From an uncultured Cytophagales bacterium (GTDB lineage: Bacteria; Bacteroidota; Bacteroidia; Cytophagales; Thermonemataceae): a stretch of 64,000 nucleotides of DNA. This document shows, one piece after another, positions 1-9,134 of the stretch (the first letter of the stretch is position 1; every line of letters begins with the position of its first letter). The position numbers were made by a program, and so were the translations under genes. Under the pieces are notes generated by a model, which was given only the letters and a program-made list of their open reading frames with translations, searched no databases and was not told the DNA's origin. The DNA lies in NCBI GenBank assembly GCA_938002655.1, contig CALLAC010000001.1:124001-188000 (forward strand), given 5' to 3'.

Positions 1-488
1 TTGGTAACATTTTCGATAGTAGTCATTTTGTTGGCTTGTGTAGTTTGTTTGGCGAGTTCTTTGTTCTTTTTAGCCGCTTGTAAGCCTACAAAATACGAGC
101 CATTGAAAATGAGCTGGCTGATAGTAATACCTGCATCACCTTGATAGCGAGGAGCAAAAATACCTCTGACAGGCACAAATTCGGCGTTAGGGTCGGGGGG
201 CGAGCCTGTCCCCTGTGCCAAAAAGAAAGCAGGCAAGAAAGCTGGTCTGAGTTCGAAATTGTAGAGCAATTGAGCCGAGCCATTGATTTGGGGCAAACCA
301 ATGCCCAAATATTCTTGATTTTGGGCTTGTGCAATTTGCTCATCAAGTGCAGATTTTTGCATGAGAGCAGTATTTTTGCAGGCATACTCTATACACTGCT
401 GTAAAGTCATGATTCGCTTTTCTTGGGCAAAAGCACTTTGCCACAAAAGCAGTCCTAAAAATCCAAAGCTCAAAAATAGTCTTTTCAT
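1..488 (-). CDS. TolC family outer-membrane efflux channel, N-terminal part (cut by window edge)
   Basis: The frame is open from an ATG at 488 down to base 1, giving about 162 residues of the N-terminus. It starts with a lipophilic signal peptide ending near Ala-Phe-Ala-Gln (residues 19-22), followed by a region rich in Gln, Leu and Ala with 'LQQCIEYACKN' and 'ISQLIFNGSYFVG'. Both are typical of TolC-family channels, which span the outer membrane and connect to an RND pump through an adaptor. It lies 18 bases downstream of a TetR gene on the same strand, so adaptor and pump genes probably follow outside the window. The substrate cannot be told. Confidence 0.85.
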   Translation of the reverse strand, partial: MKRLFLSFGFLGLLLWQSAFAQEKRIMTLQQCIEYACKNTALMQKSALDEQIAQAQNQEYLGIGLPQINGSAQLLYNFELRPAFLPAFFLAQGTGSPPDPNAEFVPVRGIFAPRYQGDAGITISQLIFNGSYFVGLQAAKKNKELAKQTTQANKMTTIENVT

Positions 489-506
489 AAGGCTTTTATT
501 TTTGCA

Positions 507-1157
507 TCATAGCGGGTTGAAGGTACTTGTTGTAGAAAAATTGAACGATTTTTCATATTTCTGCAAGGTGCTTTCTAGAACGTTCAGCCCTTTGCTTGTA
601 ACTATTCCACGAATAAAATGTTCTAAAAAAGTTATTTGTAAATTTATCAGATCAAATTTGTTCGGTGGAAATAGCTGAATATCAAAAGACATTTCTATTT
701 CTGTAACACGCAAAATAGCCAAAGCCTCTACGTCCAAATCCTGACGATATAGACCTTCGGAAATACCTTGTACCAAATTTTTACGCACTTGGGCAATAAT
801 AAAATTATGTTTATGAGCTTGCCACAAAGTCCAAGTTTTGGGGTGGTAGCGTTGCAAATCAAAAAAAACCGAAGGATTTACGCCTTTGAGCCGATTTTTA
901 AGGTGTTGGCTCATCAGAATTACCTCATCAATGGCATTTTCGGCATATTCAGAGATTTTGCAGATTTCTTCTTCGTCTTGCTGAAAATGTCTGTCTGCTA
1001 CTTCTTCTACAAGGGTATCTTTATCCTGAAAGTATTGGTAAATAGTTTTTTTAGAAATGGCAAGTTCGCGAGCAATATCATCCATTGTGATACTCTTGAT
1101 ACCATATCGCATAAATAGCTCTTCGGCTTTGGCAAGTATGCGTTCTCTGTTTTCCAA
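507..1157 (-). CDS. TetR/AcrR family transcriptional regulator
   Basis: A 216-residue protein with a TetR-type helix-turn-helix at roughly residues 20-45 (TMDDIARELAISKKTIYQYF) and a diverged C-terminal ligand-binding half. TetR proteins usually repress the genes next to them until a small ligand binds. The gene directly precedes the TolC-family gene (18-base gap, same strand), which suggests local control of a multidrug-type efflux operon, as with AcrR or TtgR. The start at 1157 places the HTH at the normal distance from the N-terminus. The ligand is unknown. Confidence 0.9.
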   Translation of the reverse strand: MENRERILAKAEELFMRYGIKSITMDDIARELAISKKTIYQYFQDKDTLVEEVADRHFQQDEEEICKISEYAENAIDEVILMSQHLKNRLKGVNPSVFFDLQRYHPKTWTLWQAHKHNFIIAQVRKNLVQGISEGLYRQDLDVEALAILRVTEIEMSFDIQLFPPNKFDLINLQITFLEHFIRGIVTSKGLNVLESTLQKYEKSFNFSTTSTFNPL

Positions 1158-1466
1158 GTCTGCTCAAAGTTTAGGTTTCACGCAAAAATATTTTAGGCAC
1201 AAAACTACGGAAACTTAAAAAATGTTTCAAGTTTCTTGTGTTTTTTTTGTAAAACTTTTGTTAAAAAAAAATGAAGCGATTTTTGAAAATAGTTTGTTTG
1301 TCGGAAGTCAAAAAGTACAAAATTGCCTGATGATTGCCTGATGTTTGATACTTGTGTATTTGCCTACTGCTTTTGCCTGCTTGTTGAATAGAAGAAAGAT
1401 TTTTTTCGTAATTTTTTGAAAAACCCAAAAAAGTTATGCAAATTGCGGCAAAAAATCAAAAAAGCT
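1158..1466. other. Intergenic region between tetR and ndk
   Basis: About 309 bases of AT-rich sequence between divergent genes. It holds an exact 11-base tandem duplication (1322-1343) and several further TTGCCT-like words near 1360-1380. I see no RNA gene, no clear hairpin terminator and no full-consensus TTTG/TAnnTTTG promoter. It should contain the promoters of both tetR and ndk. Confidence 0.5.
1322..1343. repeat. 11-bp tandem direct repeat
   Basis: Two exact adjacent copies of ATTGCCTGATG (1322-1332 and 1333-1343) in the tetR-ndk intergenic region. A period of 11 bases is one helical turn, so a protein could bind both copies on one face. Equally, it could be replication slippage. Confidence 0.6.
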
Positions 1467-1886
1467 ATGGCAGGAAATAGAACTTTTTCAATGATTAAAC
1501 CTGATGCTGTGCAGGCAGGAAATATTGGTGCTATTTTGAAAATGATTGAAGAGGCAGGCTTCCGTATTTCAGCAATGCGTATGACCCAACTTTCCAAACA
1601 AAGAGCAGGACAATTTTATGCTGTGCACAAAGAAAGACCTTTCTATGATGAACTCTGCGAGTATATGTCTTCGGGGCATATTGTGGCTTTGATTTTAGAA
1701 AAAGATAATGCCGTAGCTGATTTCCGCAAACTAATTGGTGCTACCGACCCCGCCAAAGCCGAAGAAGGTACTATTCGCAAACTTTTTGCAAAATCGATTG
1801 AAGCTAACGCTATTCATGGCTCCGATTCTGATGAAAATGCTGAAACAGAGGCTTCTTTCTTTTTCTCTAAAATGGAACAATACTGA
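1467..1886 (+). CDS. ndk: Nucleoside diphosphate kinase
   Basis: A 139-residue NDK that transfers the gamma-phosphate from ATP to nucleoside diphosphates through a phospho-histidine, balancing NTP and dNTP pools in the cytoplasm. The start is set at the ATG of [15 protein letters not shown], because the frame upstream (from 1416) encodes a basic leader foreign to the family. Visible hallmarks are the N-terminal [18 protein letters not shown] in the middle, and the active-site signature NAIHGSDS with the catalytic His at residue 117, ending in EASFFF. Length is normal for the family. It is probably transcribed alone. Confidence 0.97.
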   Translation: MAGNRTFSMIKPDAVQAGNIGAILKMIEEAGFRISAMRMTQLSKQRAGQFYAVHKERPFYDELCEYMSSGHIVALILEKDNAVADFRKLIGATDPAKAEEGTIRKLFAKSIEANAIHGSDSDENAETEASFFFSKMEQY

Positions 1887-1966
1887 AAAGCAACCTGCAA
1901 ACTAAGCAAGGTTTAGCATCAAAAATTCTTTAATTTCTAAATCATTGAATTCTAAATACGTGTGCA

Positions 1967-4207
1967 ATGTTGGAACGTTATAGCTTGAAAATTGCTTCGG
2001 AGTTGGGTATAGATATCAGACAAGTAAAAGCAACTGCACAACTGCTACAAGAGGGGGGCACAGTGCCTTTTATTGCTCGCTATCGCAAAGAAGCCACAGG
2101 TAGCCTCGACGAAACGCAAATTACAGCTATTCGCAATAGGTTAGAGCAACTTGCCGAACTAGACAAACGTCGTGAAACTATCTTGAAATCTATCAGAGAG
2201 CAAGGCAAACTGACCCCCGAATTGGAGCAAAAAATCCGAGATGCCGAAACAATGAGCGTTTTGGAAGATTTGTACTTGCCTTATCGTCCTAAAAAACGTA
2301 CCAAAGCTACCATAGCCAAAGAAAAAGGTTTGGAGCCGCTGGCTATGCTCATTTTAGAACAAAATGATATAGACTTGCAAGCAGACGCAAGCAAATTTGT
2401 AGATGTTGAAAAGCAGGTAAATTCCATAGAAGAAGCCCTAGAAGGAGCAAGGCATATTCTTGCCGAATATATCAACGAACACCAAGAGGCAAGAGCCAAA
2501 ATGCGTGATTTGTTCCTGAAAAAGGCAACAATTACCTCAAAAGTTTTGCCCGAAAAAGCTAAAACCGAAGAAGCTCAAAAGTTCAAAGATTATTTTGAGT
2601 GGTCTGAACCTATTGCTACCATTCCTTCGCACAGATTGCTTGCTATGCGTAGAGGCGAAAAAGAATTGATTCTAACCCTAGACATCGCCCCTGATGAGCA
2701 AGAGGCTATTGCTCTACTTGAAAAACTATTCGTAAAAGGCAAAAGCGAAAGCAGTCAGCAGGTAAAAATGGCTATTGCTGATTGTTACAAACGCCTTTTG
2801 AAGCCTTCTATGGAAACAGAAATTAGGCTTATTTCCAAGAAAAAAGCCGATCAAGAAGCCATACGCGTATTTGCCGAAAATGTACGTGAATTACTGATGG
2901 CTTCGCCTTTGGGCGAAAAAGTGGTATTAGCATTAGACCCTGGCTTTCGCACAGGTTGCAAATTAGTGATTTTAGATGAAAATGGCAAATTACTACATAA
3001 CGAAACCATTTACCCTAACGAACCTCAGCGTGAAATTGCCAAATCCGCTCACATTCTCAAAACACTTTGTGAAAAATACAAAGTAGAAGCCATTGCCATA
3101 GGAAATGGCACAGCAAGCCGTGAAACGGAAAGCTTTGTAAAGAGTTTGAATATCCCGAATGTTAAAATTTTGGTAGTAAATGAAAGTGGAGCTTCCATTT
3201 ATTCGGCTTCGGAAGCGGCACGCGAAGAGTTCCCTGATTTAGATTTGACCTTTAGAAGTGCGATTTCTATCGGTAGAAGGCTACAAGACCCACTGGCCGA
3301 GCTTGTTAAAATAGACCCTAAATCTATTGGAGTAGGGCAATACCAGCACGATGTAGACCAGAATGCTCTCAAAAAAAGTCTTGATGATGTAGTTATTAGC
3401 TCAGTAAACAAGGTAGGTGTAGAGCTCAATACTGCCAGCAAACAACTTTTGATGTACGTGGCAGGTTTAGGTGAAAGTTTGGCTCAAAATATTGTCAGCT
3501 ATCGCAATGAGAAAGGCCCTTTCCGTAGCCGTAGCGAACTGAAAAATGTACCTCGTTTAGGAGATAAGGCTTTTGAGCAGTGTGCAGGCTTTTTGCGTAT
3601 TCGCAATGCCGAAAACCCTTTGGATAGCAGTGCTGTACACCCTGAAGCCTACGGCGTTGTAGAGCAAATGGCAAAAGATTTGAATTGTAGTGTAAAAGAT
3701 TTGATACAAAATGCCGAGCTACGTAAGCAGATAGATTTGAATAAGTATGTAAATGAACGTTTTGGTTTGCCTACACTTCAAGATATTATGCAAGAACTTA
3801 CCAAGCCAGGCAGAGACCCACGCAGAGAATTTGAAGAATTTTCTTTTGCCGAAGGTATTGGCGAAATTACCGACCTGAAAGCAGGAATGAAACTACCAGG
3901 CATTGTTACAAATGTTACGAAATTTGGTGCTTTTGTAGATATTGGTGTTCATCAAGACGGCTTGGTACATATCAGCGAACTTTCAGACAAATACATTTCC
4001 GACCCTACCGAAGTGGTAAAAGTAGGGCAAAAGGTTGTAGTAACTGTTTTGGAGGTGGAAGTAGAACGCAAGCGTATTGCCCTTTCGCTGAAAAGTGAAG
4101 CCAAACCAGAAATGAAGAAATCTGAAAAACGCGAAAAGAAAAAACATAAGCCCAAAGATAGTTGGGAAGAAAAACTAGCGGCTCTGAAAGCTAAATTTGG
4201 TTCTTAG
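1967..4207 (+). CDS. tex: Tex family RNA-binding protein (S1 domain)
   Basis: A 746-residue homologue of Tex/YhgF, a cytoplasmic nucleic-acid-binding protein associated with transcription. Domains in order: Tex N-terminal helical region (about 1-190); YqgF/RNase H-like fold starting at LALDPGFRTGCKLVIL (about residue 320); paired helix-hairpin-helix motifs (about 475-550, LGESLAQNIVSYRNEKGPF); and a C-terminal S1 domain (about 638-712) with KFGAFVDIGVHQDGLVHISE. A Lys-rich tail ends the protein. Length and order match the family. A hairpin just downstream probably ends the transcript. Confidence 0.96.
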   Translation: MLERYSLKIASELGIDIRQVKATAQLLQEGGTVPFIARYRKEATGSLDETQITAIRNRLEQLAELDKRRETILKSIREQGKLTPELEQKIRDAETMSVLEDLYLPYRPKKRTKATIAKEKGLEPLAMLILEQNDIDLQADASKFVDVEKQVNSIEEALEGARHILAEYINEHQEARAKMRDLFLKKATITSKVLPEKAKTEEAQKFKDYFEWSEPIATIPSHRLLAMRRGEKELILTLDIAPDEQEAIALLEKLFVKGKSESSQQVKMAIADCYKRLLKPSMETEIRLISKKKADQEAIRVFAENVRELLMASPLGEKVVLALDPGFRTGCKLVILDENGKLLHNETIYPNEPQREIAKSAHILKTLCEKYKVEAIAIGNGTASRETESFVKSLNIPNVKILVVNESGASIYSASEAAREEFPDLDLTFRSAISIGRRLQDPLAELVKIDPKSIGVGQYQHDVDQNALKKSLDDVVISSVNKVGVELNTASKQLLMYVAGLGESLAQNIVSYRNEKGPFRSRSELKNVPRLGDKAFEQCAGFLRIRNAENPLDSSAVHPEAYGVVEQMAKDLNCSVKDLIQNAELRKQIDLNKYVNERFGLPTLQDIMQELTKPGRDPRREFEEFSFAEGIGEITDLKAGMKLPGIVTNVTKFGAFVDIGVHQDGLVHISELSDKYISDPTEVVKVGQKVVVTVLEVEVERKRIALSLKSEAKPEMKKSEKREKKKHKPKDSWEEKLAALKAKFGS

Positions 4208-4230
4208 TGCTTTTTCTTAAATTTTTCTTG

Positions 4231-4270
4231 GAACAGTCCGAAAAAATGCTATTTTTGGGCTGTTCTTTGT
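4231..4270 (+). terminator. Probable intrinsic terminator of tex
   Basis: The 9-bp arms at 4231-4239 and 4257-4265 (GAACAGTCC / GGGCTGTTC, one G-T pair) are followed by a short T-rich stretch. An inner A5/T5 pairing extends the stem. It lies 24 bases after the tex stop codon. Confidence 0.6.
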
Positions 4271-4297
4271 TTCCGTATTACCTAAACTTTTTGTTTT

Positions 4298-4843
4298 ATG
4301 CTTACTGATTTTCAAAAACAAAAAATTAGCCGAATGTTTCATTTCTTTGATGCTGATGGTAATAAAGTGATAGAACCCGAAGATATGGATATTATCGCCG
4401 AAGAGTTTCGAAAAAGTTTTGGGTGGCAGATAGGCTCCGATGATGATAAAAAGTTCAGAGGAGCCTTGAAAAAATACTGGCGAAGGCTAGTTCTTGGCAA
4501 CGAAGATGCCCAAGATGAACCTATCACCTTAGAAGTATTTTTGAAAGCCTACGAAAGAAATCTGCAAAGCCCGCAGGCTTATGAAGAGTACGTAAAGCCC
4601 TTTCTTGACCATATCTACCCAGCTATTGATACCAACAAGGACGATATGCTTCAACCTTCGGAGTTCAATCATCTTTATATTGGTTTTCGCAATTCGCTGC
4701 AAGAGGCCCAAGCCGCTTTTCAAAAACTAGACCTCAACGGCGATGGAGTGCTTTCGCGTGAAGAAGTGTATCAACATTTTTATGATTTTCATTTCAGTCA
4801 AGATACCAATGCACCAGGAAACTTCTTTTTTGGAAGTTTGTAA
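4298..4843 (+). CDS. EF-hand calcium-binding protein (calexcitin-like)
   Basis: A 181-residue soluble protein without a signal peptide. It has three readable EF-hand loops: residues 18-29 (DADGNKVIEPED, with Asp at position 12), 111-122 (DTNKDDMLQPSE) and 145-156 (DLNGDGVLSREE). A fourth, degenerate helix-loop-helix lies around residues 60-85. The layout resembles sarcoplasmic calcium-binding protein or calexcitin, i.e. a cytoplasmic Ca2+ buffer or sensor. The PorV-like gene follows after 44 bases, but no functional link is evident. Confidence 0.85.
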   Translation: MLTDFQKQKISRMFHFFDADGNKVIEPEDMDIIAEEFRKSFGWQIGSDDDKKFRGALKKYWRRLVLGNEDAQDEPITLEVFLKAYERNLQSPQAYEEYVKPFLDHIYPAIDTNKDDMLQPSEFNHLYIGFRNSLQEAQAAFQKLDLNGDGVLSREEVYQHFYDFHFSQDTNAPGNFFFGSL

Positions 4844-4887
4844 GTTAAATGTAGCGAGGTTAGAATAAGGCAAAGAGTAAAATAACT

Positions 4888-5952
4888 ATGAAACTTTACA
4901 GACATCTTTTAGTAGGATTCATCTTGCTTTCTTTGCGTGTACAAAGCCAATATGCTCCCAAATACAGCAATGAATTTCTGAATATTGGTGTAGGGGCAAG
5001 AGCTTTGGCAATGGCAGGCACCAATACGGCATTGGTAGATGATGTAACGGCAGGATACTGGAACCCCGCAGGGCTTTTGAACATCAAGTCCAAATATCAA
5101 GCCGCCCTCATGCACGCCGAATATTTTGCAGGTATTGCTCAATATGACTATGCAGGCTTTGCAACCCCTGTGGATTCCAACAGCCATATTGCCCTTACTA
5201 TTATTCGCTTCGGTGTTGATGATATTCCTGACACTCGCTTTATTTACGATGCCAATGGAGCTTTGAACTACAATAACGTTCAATTCTTTTCCGCTGCCGA
5301 TTATGCTTTTCAGGTTTCGTACGCCAAGCGATTGCCCAAACTCAAAAATTTGCAATTAGGTGGAAATTTCAAAGTTATTTACCGACAGGCAGGGGATTTT
5401 GCTACTGCTTGGGGCTTCGGCTTGGACGCAGGAGCAATGCTCAAACTCGGAAAATGGCAAATAGGAGCAATGGCAAGAGATGTTACAGGTACTTTCACGG
5501 CTTGGAGTCATAATTTGGCACTTATTTACACAATTTATGCCCAAACCAACAATCCTATCCCTCAAAATTCTGTGGAAATTACTGTGCCCAAACTCAATAT
5601 CGGTATGAGTCGCTATTTTGTTGTCAAAGAGAAGTTTGGTTTATTGCCAGCCTTTGAGTTGCAAAATACCTTCGACGGCAGACGCAATACAATGTTTTAT
5701 TCCAATATCGTTTCGCTTTCGCCTGCCTTAGGTTTGGAAATGGATTACAAAAAACTTGTTTTCTTGCGTGTAGGGGTAGGTAATTTCCAAAAAATTAAAA
5801 ACTTCGATGGCTCTACTTACAATAGCGTACAAACAAATTTTGGTGTAGGTTTCCGAATCAAACGCTTTTCCATTGACTACGCCCTTACCGATGTTGTAAG
5901 TAGCGATGCGGGGCTGTATTCGCATATTTTTTCTGTAAAAGCGGATTTTTAG
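4888..5952 (+). CDS. PorV/PorQ family outer-membrane beta-barrel protein
   Basis: A 354-residue protein with a signal peptide (about residues 1-20, ending RVQSQ) followed by NIGVGARALAMAGTNTALVDD and YWNPAGLL, the N-terminal signature of the PorV/PorQ group of FadL-like barrels. The repeated alternating hydrophobic strands fit an outer-membrane barrel. A second PorV-type protein (37217-38410) sits beside porU in this window and is the better candidate for true PorV. This one is a paralogue whose role, possibly T9SS-related, is not shown by its neighbours. It converges on the RND pump gene with a 2-base gap. Confidence 0.8.
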   Translation: MKLYRHLLVGFILLSLRVQSQYAPKYSNEFLNIGVGARALAMAGTNTALVDDVTAGYWNPAGLLNIKSKYQAALMHAEYFAGIAQYDYAGFATPVDSNSHIALTIIRFGVDDIPDTRFIYDANGALNYNNVQFFSAADYAFQVSYAKRLPKLKNLQLGGNFKVIYRQAGDFATAWGFGLDAGAMLKLGKWQIGAMARDVTGTFTAWSHNLALIYTIYAQTNNPIPQNSVEITVPKLNIGMSRYFVVKEKFGLLPAFELQNTFDGRRNTMFYSNIVSLSPALGLEMDYKKLVFLRVGVGNFQKIKNFDGSTYNSVQTNFGVGFRIKRFSIDYALTDVVSSDAGLYSHIFSVKADF

Positions 5953-5954
5953 CC

Positions 5955-8900
5955 TTATTGCTTATAAGACGGAGACTTTTCTTCCCTTTCGCTACTTTCA
6001 GAGAGTTTTCTTCGTGTTTTTCCTACCGACCAATAGTAAAAAATAGGGAAAACAAGTAAGGTAAAAAGGGTAGCAGTTACCAAACCACCAATAATTACAA
6101 TAGCCAGCGGTTTTTGCGACTCAGACCCTATGCCTGTGGAAATAGCGGCAGGCAATAGCCCCAATGCCGCCATCATTGCCGTCATTACCACAGGGCGAGT
6201 ACGTACTTTGATAGCTTTGATAATGGCTTCATCAATAGAGTAAGTATTTTTGAAATTTTGCTGAAATTCAGAAATCAGGATAACACCGTTTTGCACGCAA
6301 ATACCAAAAAGTGCTATAAAACCTACCCCTGCCGAAATGCCAAAGTTGATGCCTGTAATGTGAATAGCCAAAATACCACCAATGAGTGCAAAAGGAACAT
6401 TGGCAAGCACCAACAAAGCACTTTTTACATTGCCAAATAAAATAAATAGTAGTACAAAGATAGCAGTTAGGCTGATGGGAATCATTTGTCCGAGCCTTTT
6501 AGTAGCACGTACCTGGTTTTCAAACTCGCCTGTCCATTCTATATGATAGCCTTTGGGAAGTTGCAGATTTTTGAGACGGCTTTGTGCTTCGGCAATGGTA
6601 CTGCCCAAATCTCTACCTCTTACCGAAAATTTTACGCCTATAAAACGCTGTGTATTGTCTCTGTAAATAAAGGCGGGTCCTGTATGAAGTTGCAGGGTAG
6701 CTATTTCTCGCAAAGGGATTTTAGTTTCGCGAGTAGTAGGAATCATCAGATTCATTATATCTTCTTCGTTTTTTCGGTATTCATACTTGTAACGCAATCG
6801 AATATCAAATTTTCTATCGGCTTCATATTTTTGCGTAGCGGTTTTTCCTCCTACGGCCATTTCAATAATGGCTTGGGCATCGGCTTTTTGCACGCCATAG
6901 ATAGCCATTTTTTGCTCGTCGAGATGCACACTGATTTCAGGTTGTCCTATATTTCGTAAGATTCCTACGTCTTTTACTCCTTCTACATCTTTGATTTTTT
7001 CAATTACTTCATTGGCAAGTTGGTCTAATTTTTCAAGATTTTGCCCAAAAATCTTAATAGCGTTGGCGGCTTTGATACCGGCGGCGGCTTCGGCTACATT
7101 ATCAATGATAGGTTGCGAATAGCTGTAAAGAATGCCCTGATATTGCGAGAGTTTTTTATGCATTTCTTCAATCAGTTCATCCAAATTTATGTTTCGCTTC
7201 CATTCTTCTTTGGGTTTCAAATCTACTTGAAATTGTACGAAGTAAAAGCCGTTGGGGTCGGTACCATCATTGCTTCTGCCAATTTGAGAAAGCACATTGC
7301 TTACTTCATCGAAAGTACGAATTTCTTTGCGAAGTTCTTCGGTAAGTTCTACACTTTTTTGTAGAGAAATACTCATAGGCATTTCAGCAGTAATCCACAA
7401 AGCTCCTTCGTTAAGTTGGGGTAAAAATTCGGTGCCCATCCAATGGGTAGACAGTAAAGTAAGTATCAGCGTTACTACCGAAACAAGCACAGAAATTTTT
7501 TTGTACCGATAGGTTTTGCGAAAGAGCGTTTCTACTACTGCATTGATAAAATCTACAAAGCGATTGTGTTTTTCTCTGACATTTCGGCGTAAAAGGATAG
7601 AAATGAGTAATGGCACAAGTGTTAGTGTAAAAAGCAGTGCCCCCAGCAAAGCAAAACCCAAAGTATATGCCAGCGGCGAAAACATTTTACCTTCTACTTT
7701 TTGGAAAGAAAAAATGGGTAATAGTGCCGAAATGATAATAAGTTTGGAGAAAAAAACGGCTTTGGCGAGCTGAGAGCTGTGTTTTTTGATAAAGCCCAAT
7801 TTGGCAAGTTTATTGAAACGCTCCATTCCATTTTTTTGTGCTAAATGATGCAAAGCAACAAATAAGCCTTCTACCATCACTACTGCTCCGTCTATGATAA
7901 TTCCAAAATCTACTGCTCCCAAAGAAATTAAATTGGCACTCATTCCTTTCAGGCGTAGGCACATAAAAGCAAATAGCAAAGAAAGCGGAATAATAAGAGC
8001 TACAATGAGTGTAGTACGCCAGTCTGCCATGAAAATTAGCACTATCACCGTAACCAATATAATCCCTTCTACCAAATTGTGCATGACGGTATGTGTGCAA
8101 TATTCTATCAAGTTGTCTCGGTCGTAAATAGGTTTGATTTTTACATCGGAGGGCAATACGTTTTTGTTGAGTTCATCAATTTTATTTTTCAGACGAGCAA
8201 GCACTTCGCTGGGGTTTTCGTTTTTACGCATTACAACAATGCCTTCTACTACATCGTTTTTTTCATTATAGCCCACTTGCCCCACTCTTGGTGCCGAACT
8301 TTCGCTTACTACGGCTACATTTTTTACCAAAACAGGGTTATCCTTAAATTCGGCAACAATGGTATTTTCAATGTCTTCAATGCTACCAAGCAAGCCAATA
8401 CCTCTTACTACATAAGCCTGTCCGTTTTTTTCTATAATATCGCCTCCTACGTTCAGATTGGCTTTGCTTACTTGTTCATAGACTTGTAAGGGGGTAAGGT
8501 CGTATTTTTGCAGACGCACGGGGTCTAAGGTGATTTCATAAGTTTTTTCTTGCCCTCCGAAGGCTACAATATCAGCAACCCCAGGAACCGCTCGCAACTG
8601 CCTATCCAATACCCAGTTTTGAATGGTGAGTAGCTCGCGGGTATCTTTGGTAGGGCTTTCTAGAATGTATCGGAAAATTTCGCCTGTGGGTCCGTAAGGG
8701 GGCTGAACTTCGGGTTCTACATCATCGGGCAGAGTTACATTACGCAATTGATTATTCACCTGTTGGCGAGCAAAAAAGTCTTCTACTTCATCATCAAAAA
8801 TAATTTTTATCACCGAAAGCCCAAACATCGTAACACTACGAACACTGGTTTTTTTCTGTACAGCGTTCATTGCAATTTCAATAGGAGTAGTAACAAAGCG

Positions 8901-9095
8901 TTCTACTTCTTCAGAACTACGCCCACTCCATTGTGTAACGATGATAATTTGCGTATTGGTAACATCAGGAAAGGCTTCTATGGGCGTATTCATAAAGCTC
9001 AAAAGCCCTACGACTACTGCCAGACCTACCCAAAAGAAAGTGAAAGTGCGATTTTTTAGTGAAAAAGCAAGAATCTGTTTGATAAGGCGATTCAT
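5955..9095 (-). CDS. CusA/CzcA family heavy-metal efflux RND transporter
   Basis: A 1046-residue inner-membrane pump of the HME-RND group, which expels metal cations using the proton gradient. The start is MNRLIKQILAFSLKN, followed by the first membrane helix and 'PIEAFPDVTNTQI', a typical RND opening. The family motif DFGIIIDGAVVMVE lies near residue 395 in the fourth membrane segment. Two large periplasmic loops and twelve predicted membrane helices are present, and length is normal. It is the last gene of the channel-adaptor-pump set. Residues for Cu/Ag versus Zn/Co/Cd specificity could not be assigned by eye, so cusA and czcA remain open. Confidence 0.95.
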   Translation of the reverse strand: MNRLIKQILAFSLKNRTFTFFWVGLAVVVGLLSFMNTPIEAFPDVTNTQIIIVTQWSGRSSEEVERFVTTPIEIAMNAVQKKTSVRSVTMFGLSVIKIIFDDEVEDFFARQQVNNQLRNVTLPDDVEPEVQPPYGPTGEIFRYILESPTKDTRELLTIQNWVLDRQLRAVPGVADIVAFGGQEKTYEITLDPVRLQKYDLTPLQVYEQVSKANLNVGGDIIEKNGQAYVVRGIGLLGSIEDIENTIVAEFKDNPVLVKNVAVVSESSAPRVGQVGYNEKNDVVEGIVVMRKNENPSEVLARLKNKIDELNKNVLPSDVKIKPIYDRDNLIEYCTHTVMHNLVEGIILVTVIVLIFMADWRTTLIVALIIPLSLLFAFMCLRLKGMSANLISLGAVDFGIIIDGAVVMVEGLFVALHHLAQKNGMERFNKLAKLGFIKKHSSQLAKAVFFSKLIIISALLPIFSFQKVEGKMFSPLAYTLGFALLGALLFTLTLVPLLISILLRRNVREKHNRFVDFINAVVETLFRKTYRYKKISVLVSVVTLILTLLSTHWMGTEFLPQLNEGALWITAEMPMSISLQKSVELTEELRKEIRTFDEVSNVLSQIGRSNDGTDPNGFYFVQFQVDLKPKEEWKRNINLDELIEEMHKKLSQYQGILYSYSQPIIDNVAEAAAGIKAANAIKIFGQNLEKLDQLANEVIEKIKDVEGVKDVGILRNIGQPEISVHLDEQKMAIYGVQKADAQAIIEMAVGGKTATQKYEADRKFDIRLRYKYEYRKNEEDIMNLMIPTTRETKIPLREIATLQLHTGPAFIYRDNTQRFIGVKFSVRGRDLGSTIAEAQSRLKNLQLPKGYHIEWTGEFENQVRATKRLGQMIPISLTAIFVLLFILFGNVKSALLVLANVPFALIGGILAIHITGINFGISAGVGFIALFGICVQNGVILISEFQQNFKNTYSIDEAIIKAIKVRTRPVVMTAMMAALGLLPAAISTGIGSESQKPLAIVIIGGLVTATLFTLLVFPIFYYWSVGKTRRKLSESSEREEKSPSYKQ

Positions 9096-9134
9096 AGTTG
9101 TGATTTTTAGAAAGCAATTGTCTAAAAAAGCCTG

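Noticed and set aside
4909-5355. 148-residue minus-strand frame opposite the PorV-like gene
   Set aside because: Antisense shadow; the plus-strand gene has a signal peptide and family motifs.
6486-6959. 157-residue plus-strand frame opposite the RND pump gene
   Set aside because: It is antisense to a long, family-typical coding region, has no recognisable domain, and is explained by codon bias of the pump gene.
8079-8489. 136-residue plus-strand frame opposite the RND pump gene
   Set aside because: Aromatic-rich antisense shadow without homology signals or a promoter.
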